Shown here: in pieces, positions 13,899-17,503 of the stretch
How positions within the stretch are numbered: position 1 is the first letter of the stretch
Layout of the letters: each line of letters starts with the position of its first letter
From: JBDSEG01 sp039920165
GTDB taxonomy: Bacteria; Pseudomonadota; Gammaproteobacteria; Burkholderiales; Burkholderiaceae_C
DNA length: 17,503 bases
Assembly: GCA_039920165.1 (NCBI GenBank)
Contig: JBDSEG010000386.1
Span: 1 to 17,503 of the forward strand
Reading direction: 5' to 3'
Made by a program: the position numbers and the translations under genes
Notes under the pieces: generated by a model
Databases searched by the model: none
Told to the model about the DNA's origin: nothing
What the model saw: the letters and a program-made list of their open reading frames with translations, nothing else

Positions 13899-15269
13899 AT
13901 GGCTTCCTCCCTCACCGACCGCCTGAGTCGCGTCGTCAAGACGATGCGCGGCCAGGCCCGCATCACCGAAGCGAACGTGGGCGAAATGCTGCGCGAGGTG
14001 CGCATGGCACTCCTCGAGGCCGATGTCGCCCTGCCGGTGGTGCGCGACTTCATCGCACGCGTCAAGGATCGCGCGCTCGGCGCCGAGGTCGTCGGGTCGC
14101 TGTCGCCCGGCCAGGCGCTGGTGGGCCTGGTGCACCGCGAACTCGCCAGCACGATGGGCGAAGGGGTTTCCGACATCGACCTCGCGACGCAGCCGCCTGC
14201 CGTGGTGCTGATGGCCGGACTCCAGGGCGCGGGCAAGACGACGACCACCGCCAAGCTCGCGCGCTACCTGATCCAGCAGCGCAAGAAGAAGGTGCTCACG
14301 GTCTCGGCCGACGTCTACCGGCCGGCGGCGATCGAACAGTTGCGCGTCGTCACGCAGCAGGCCGGCGCGCAGTGGTTCGCCTCGGACGCGGGCGACCGGC
14401 CGGTCGATATCGCGATGCGCGCGCTCGACCACGCGAAGCGCCACTATTTCGACGTGCTGCTGGTCGATACGGCTGGGCGACTGGCGATCGACGAAGCGCT
14501 GATGCACGAGATCGCCGAGCTGCACGCCGCGCTGAAGCCGGTCGAGACGCTCTTTGTCGTCGATGCGATGCAGGGCCAGGATGCGATCAATACGGCGCGC
14601 GCCTTCAAGGCCGCGCTGCCGCTGACCGGCATCGTGCTGACCAAGCTCGACGGCGATTCGCGCGGCGGCGCCGCCTTGTCGGTGCGGCAGGTGACCGGCG
14701 TGCCGATCAAGTTCGCCGGCATCAGCGAGAAGATCGACGGCCTCGAGGTCTTCGATGCGCAGCGCCACGCCGGGCGCGTGCTCGGCATGGGCGATATCGT
14801 CGCGCTGGTCGAGGAAGTGCAAAAGGGCATGGATGTCGACGCGGCCAAGAAGCTGGCCGACAAGGTGCGCGCCGGCGATGCCTTCGACCTGAACGACTTT
14901 CTGGCCCAGCTCTCGCAGATGAAGAAGATGGGCGGCCTGTCGGGACTGATGGACAAGCTGCCGTCGCAGCTCAGCGCGAAGGCGGGCAAGCTCGGCCAGG
15001 CCGACATGGACCGCGCCGAGCGCGATGTGCGCCGAATGGAAGGCATCATCAACTCGATGACGCCGAAGGAACGCCGCAAGCCCGAGCTGCTGAAAGCCAC
15101 CCGCAAGCGCCGCGTCGCCGCGGGTTCGGGCGTGCACGTCCAGGAAGTCAACCGCCTGCTGAACCAGTTCGAGCAGATGCGCGACATGATGAAGAAGATG
15201 AAGGGCGGCGGCATGATGAAGATGATGAAACGCATGGGCGGCATGAAAGGCCTGCCCGGCATGCGCTGA
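13899..15269 (+). CDS. ffh: Signal recognition particle GTPase Ffh
   Basis: This 456-residue protein is Ffh (SRP54), which with 4.5S RNA binds signal sequences on nascent membrane proteins and delivers ribosomes to FtsY. The helical N domain (1-100) contains the ALLEADVALPVVRDF motif. The G domain has G1 GLQGAGKTT (108-116), DTAGR (190-194) and TKLDG (248-252). The C-terminal M domain (from about 325) is methionine-rich, ending in a KKMKGGGMMKMMKRMGGMKG stretch that helps bind RNA and signal peptides. I chose the ATG at 13899 because it yields the usual MASSLTDRLSRVVKTMRG start. There is no Shine-Dalgarno; an ATG at 13875 and a GTG at 13854 are open in frame upstream. Confidence 0.97.
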   Translation: MASSLTDRLSRVVKTMRGQARITEANVGEMLREVRMALLEADVALPVVRDFIARVKDRALGAEVVGSLSPGQALVGLVHRELASTMGEGVSDIDLATQPPAVVLMAGLQGAGKTTTTAKLARYLIQQRKKKVLTVSADVYRPAAIEQLRVVTQQAGAQWFASDAGDRPVDIAMRALDHAKRHYFDVLLVDTAGRLAIDEALMHEIAELHAALKPVETLFVVDAMQGQDAINTARAFKAALPLTGIVLTKLDGDSRGGAALSVRQVTGVPIKFAGISEKIDGLEVFDAQRHAGRVLGMGDIVALVEEVQKGMDVDAAKKLADKVRAGDAFDLNDFLAQLSQMKKMGGLSGLMDKLPSQLSAKAGKLGQADMDRAERDVRRMEGIINSMTPKERRKPELLKATRKRRVAAGSGVHVQEVNRLLNQFEQMRDMMKKMKGGGMMKMMKRMGGMKGLPGMR

Positions 15270-15271
15270 CC

Positions 15272-15288
15272 CGCCGCGCGCCGGCGGC
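15272..15288 (+). terminator. GC-rich hairpin after ffh, weak terminator candidate
   Basis: CCGCCG (15272-15277) and CGGCGG (15283-15288) form a 6-bp stem just past the ffh stop, followed by CTTGGATTT rather than a clean T-run. Read-through into the next gene is likely. Confidence 0.3.
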
Positions 15289-15317
15289 TTGGATTTGGGG
15301 CCACGGAGGCGAATTCG

Positions 15318-16082
15318 ATGAACGACATGTGGATGCTGGCGCTGGCCGCATTGGCGATCGTCCTGCTCGGCCTGGCGTGGCGCTCGCGTCGACGCGTCGA
15401 GGCGCAGAACTCGGACACTGCGGGCGACCGGCTGGATACTGTGGGCGCCTGGCCGCCCGAAGCCACACGCCTCATGACGCGCCACGAGATCGCTGCCTTC
15501 GGCATCCTGTCGCGCGCCTTTCCCGATCACATCGTGCTCGCGCAGGTCCCGCTCGCGCGCTTTCTCAAGGTGCCGCGGCGCAACTCCTACAACGAATGGC
15601 TGCGCCGCATGGGCAGCCAGTGCGCCGACCTGGTGCTGTGCGATATCAGCTCGCTGGTGCTCGCCGTGGTCCACATCCAGCCACCGCCGGGACAGGCGAG
15701 CGAACGCGCGCAGGCCCGCCTGGCGCGCATGACACGGGTGCTCAAGCATGCGGATATCCCGCTCGGGGTGTGGACCGAAAACGCCCTGCCATCGGCCGAG
15801 GCGGCACGCGACAGCCTGTACCGCGCCGTCGTCGCTAACACGCCCGCGCCCGCGCAGGCGCCGGCCGCCGCCGCGGCGGCCAGCGCGCCACCCGCCGGTG
15901 CAGCGGCATTGCGCAGCGCGACCCGGCCCGATGCGCTCGTGGCCAACCCGTTCGAGGACGATGGCCGCGACTCGACCCAGGACGAGCGGATCGAAGTGCG
16001 CGAGCCGCCGCTGTCGACCTGGTTCGACGATATGGATTCGAGCCCCGGCCGGCTGCCCCCGCCCCCCGCGCCGAAGCGCTGA
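15318..16082 (+). CDS. DUF2726 domain protein with N-terminal membrane anchor
   Basis: This 254-residue protein has an N-terminal transmembrane helix (residues 4-21), then a domain at about residues 52-165 that looks like DUF2726: an MTRHEIAAFGILSRAFPDH start, then FLKVPRRNSYNEWLRRMGSQ and CADLVLCDISSLVLAVVHI. The latter resembles the fold of restriction-endonuclease-like DUF2726 domains, whose biochemical role is unclear. The C-terminal 85 residues are Ala/Pro-rich and acidic and probably disordered. A GGAGG ribosome binding site lies eight bases before the ATG at 15318. It starts 48 bases after ffh on the same strand and converges on ftsY, 20 bases away. No function should be assumed. Confidence 0.8.
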   Translation: MNDMWMLALAALAIVLLGLAWRSRRRVEAQNSDTAGDRLDTVGAWPPEATRLMTRHEIAAFGILSRAFPDHIVLAQVPLARFLKVPRRNSYNEWLRRMGSQCADLVLCDISSLVLAVVHIQPPPGQASERAQARLARMTRVLKHADIPLGVWTENALPSAEAARDSLYRAVVANTPAPAQAPAAAAAASAPPAGAAALRSATRPDALVANPFEDDGRDSTQDERIEVREPPLSTWFDDMDSSPGRLPPPPAPKR

Positions 16083-16102
16083 GTCGCTGAGTCGCTGCAG
16101 CG

Positions 16103-17323
16103 TCAGTCGACGAGCGCGCGCGCGAACTCGCGCGCATCGAAGGTCTGCAGATCTTCGAGCTTCTCGCCGATGCCGATGAAATACACCGGCACCGGGCGTC
16201 CGCGTTCACGCGCCCACAGCGCGATCGCGGCGAGCACGCCGCCCTTGGCGGTGCCATCGAGCTTGGTCACGATGAGCCCGGTCAGGCCGAGCGCCTGGTC
16301 GAACAGCTGCACCTGGGTCAGCGCGTTCTGGCCGGTATTGCCGTCGACGACCAGCAGCACCTCGTGCGGCGCGCCGGCCTGGCCCTTGCCGATCACGCGC
16401 TGGATCTTCTTCAGCTCTTCCATCAGATGGACCTGCGTGGTCAGCCGCCCCGCCGTGTCGGCGATCACGACATCGCAGCCGCGCGCCTTGCCGGCGACCA
16501 CCGCGTCGTAGGTTACCGCCGCAGGGTCGCCGCCTTCCTGGCTCACGATCTCGACCTGATTGCGCCCCGCCCAGACCGCGAGCTGCTCGCGCGCCGCGGC
16601 GCGGAAAGTATCGGCCGCCGCGAGCAGGACCCTCTGCCGGGCCGCAGCCAGGTGGCGCGTGAGCTTGCCGATGCTCGTCGTCTTGCCGGCACCGTTGACC
16701 CCAACCACCATGATGACGGTCGGCGTGTGGCGCCCGATGCCGAGCGCGCCTTCGAGCGGGGCCAGCAAGTCGGTCAGCGCATCGCCGAGCAGCATCTTCA
16801 CCGCGTCGGGCCGCGTCGCATAGCTGTCCTTGACGCGACGGCGCAGATCGGCAAGCAGGAACTCGGTTGCCTTGACACCGGCATCGGCCATCAGCAGCGC
16901 GGTCTCGAGCTCCTCGTACAGCGCCTCGTCGACCTGTGCGCCGGTGAAGACCTGCGCGATGCCGGAGCCGGTCTTGCGCAGGCCGCTGCGCAGCCTGTCC
17001 ATCCAGCGCTGCCGGTCCACCGGGACGGCTGCCACACCGGGCTCGGCGTCGGGTTCGAAAGGAACGGCAACGCGCGCCGGTGCTTGAACCGGTGCCGGCA
17101 CCGATGGGGCGGGCGCGGCATCGGCCGCTGCCGCGCCGGACCACCCCGGCGCGACTTGACGCAGCTTGGCCAGCCACCCCGTCGGCTCCACCGTGGGTAC
17201 AGCGGAAAGCACGCCCGGATCCGAAGCAGGTACCGGCTCGCCACCGGGCGCGGCGCTGGGAAGTTCGGCGGGGGTGAGGTCGGCCGGCGCGACCGGCGGC
17301 TTTTTCTTGAAGAAGCTGAACAT
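16103..17323 (-). CDS. ftsY: Signal recognition particle receptor FtsY
   Basis: This 406-residue protein is FtsY, the membrane-associated GTPase that docks the SRP-ribosome complex at the translocon. It begins MFSFFKKKPP, as FtsY proteins usually do. Residues 10-100 are a Pro/Ala-rich variable A region in place of the acidic one in E. coli. The NG domain follows: N helices (105-190), G1 GVNGAGKTT (208-216), DTAGR (289-293), TKLDG (353-357), and the C-terminal FIGIGEKLEDLQTFDAREFARAL. The frame is open upstream to 17392, but the ATG at 17323 matches homologues. It lacks a good Shine-Dalgarno. Divergent from it is the tRNA at 17443. Confidence 0.97.
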   Translation of the reverse strand: MFSFFKKKPPVAPADLTPAELPSAAPGGEPVPASDPGVLSAVPTVEPTGWLAKLRQVAPGWSGAAAADAAPAPSVPAPVQAPARVAVPFEPDAEPGVAAVPVDRQRWMDRLRSGLRKTGSGIAQVFTGAQVDEALYEELETALLMADAGVKATEFLLADLRRRVKDSYATRPDAVKMLLGDALTDLLAPLEGALGIGRHTPTVIMVVGVNGAGKTTSIGKLTRHLAAARQRVLLAAADTFRAAAREQLAVWAGRNQVEIVSQEGGDPAAVTYDAVVAGKARGCDVVIADTAGRLTTQVHLMEELKKIQRVIGKGQAGAPHEVLLVVDGNTGQNALTQVQLFDQALGLTGLIVTKLDGTAKGGVLAAIALWARERGRPVPVYFIGIGEKLEDLQTFDAREFARALVD

Positions 17324-17426
17324 GCGGGAGCGGAGAGCGGCGAAGAGGGACGCGAGCGTAGCGGAGACGGCACCGCCGCTGCACACGGCCACGTCGAACC
17401 CGAGCCTTCCCGCAGAACGGGCCGGA

Positions 17427-17432
17427 TATAAT
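17427..17432 (+). promoter_or_regulatory. Consensus -10 box of the tRNA-Met promoter
   Basis: TATAAT at 17427-17432 is a perfect -10 element ending 10 bases before the tRNA. The discriminator that follows is GC-rich (CGGGC), as expected for stringently controlled stable RNA genes. I see no good -35 at 16-18 bases upstream. Confidence 0.65.
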
Positions 17433-17442
17433 TTCGGGCTCA

Positions 17443-17503
<61 letters not shown>

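Noticed and set aside
13848..15749. 633-codon minus-strand open frame over ffh
   Set aside because: It is a shadow of ffh; the plus-strand reading has all SRP GTPase motifs.

Overview
The window is GC-rich, densely packed bacterial chromosome. Gene content and order point to a flagellated betaproteobacterium, most likely of the Burkholderiales. The pointers are flgBCDE divergent from flgA-flgM-flgN, a lysine/alanine-rich histone H1-like protein ending in the AAWPFPTG tail, class Ia ribonucleotide reductase with an ATP-cone NrdA and the long form of NrdB, and an ampD-pilR-pilS-zinc ribbon-ccsA cluster divergent from ffh. Assignments come from motif and family recognition by eye; no database search was run.

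Layout. At 1-1526 the minus strand carries flgB, flgC, flgD and the first codons of flgE (rod and hook assembly). Divergent on the plus strand are flgA (P-ring chaperone), flgM (anti-sigma-28) and flgN (chaperone). flgM has a good candidate sigma-28 promoter. A bidirectional hairpin terminator near 3301-3320 separates flgN from the convergent histone-like gene, whose coding sequence is an in-phase 30-bp minisatellite. A 304-bp gap with several inverted repeats follows.

Next come nrdB and nrdA on the minus strand. nrdA is interrupted by an apparent one-base deletion near 7388-7390, although both halves are conserved and all catalytic residues are present. Upstream of nrdA lies a promoter overlapped by two NrdR-like boxes exactly 32 bp apart, followed by an unusually long leader of about 250 nt.

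From 8701 to 13846 a tightly coupled minus-strand operon (ccsA-like gene, small zinc-ribbon protein, pilS, pilR, ampD) runs with 4-nt stop/start overlaps at three junctions and a 10-nt gap at the fourth. It combines a cytochrome c assembly-type membrane protein, the type IV pilus two-component system and peptidoglycan recycling.

Divergent from it is ffh (SRP GTPase), then a DUF2726 membrane-anchored protein. ftsY (SRP receptor) converges on these from the other strand, so both SRP GTPases lie within about 3.5 kb. A tRNA-Met(CAT), truncated by the window edge, starts at 17443 behind a consensus -10 box.

I see no mobile element, CRISPR array or clearly foreign segment. The most notable signals are the nrdA frameshift, the NrdR operator and long leader, the minisatellite histone gene, the non-canonical flgN start and the SD-less divergent starts of ffh and the ccsA-like gene. 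No wholly new system is evident.
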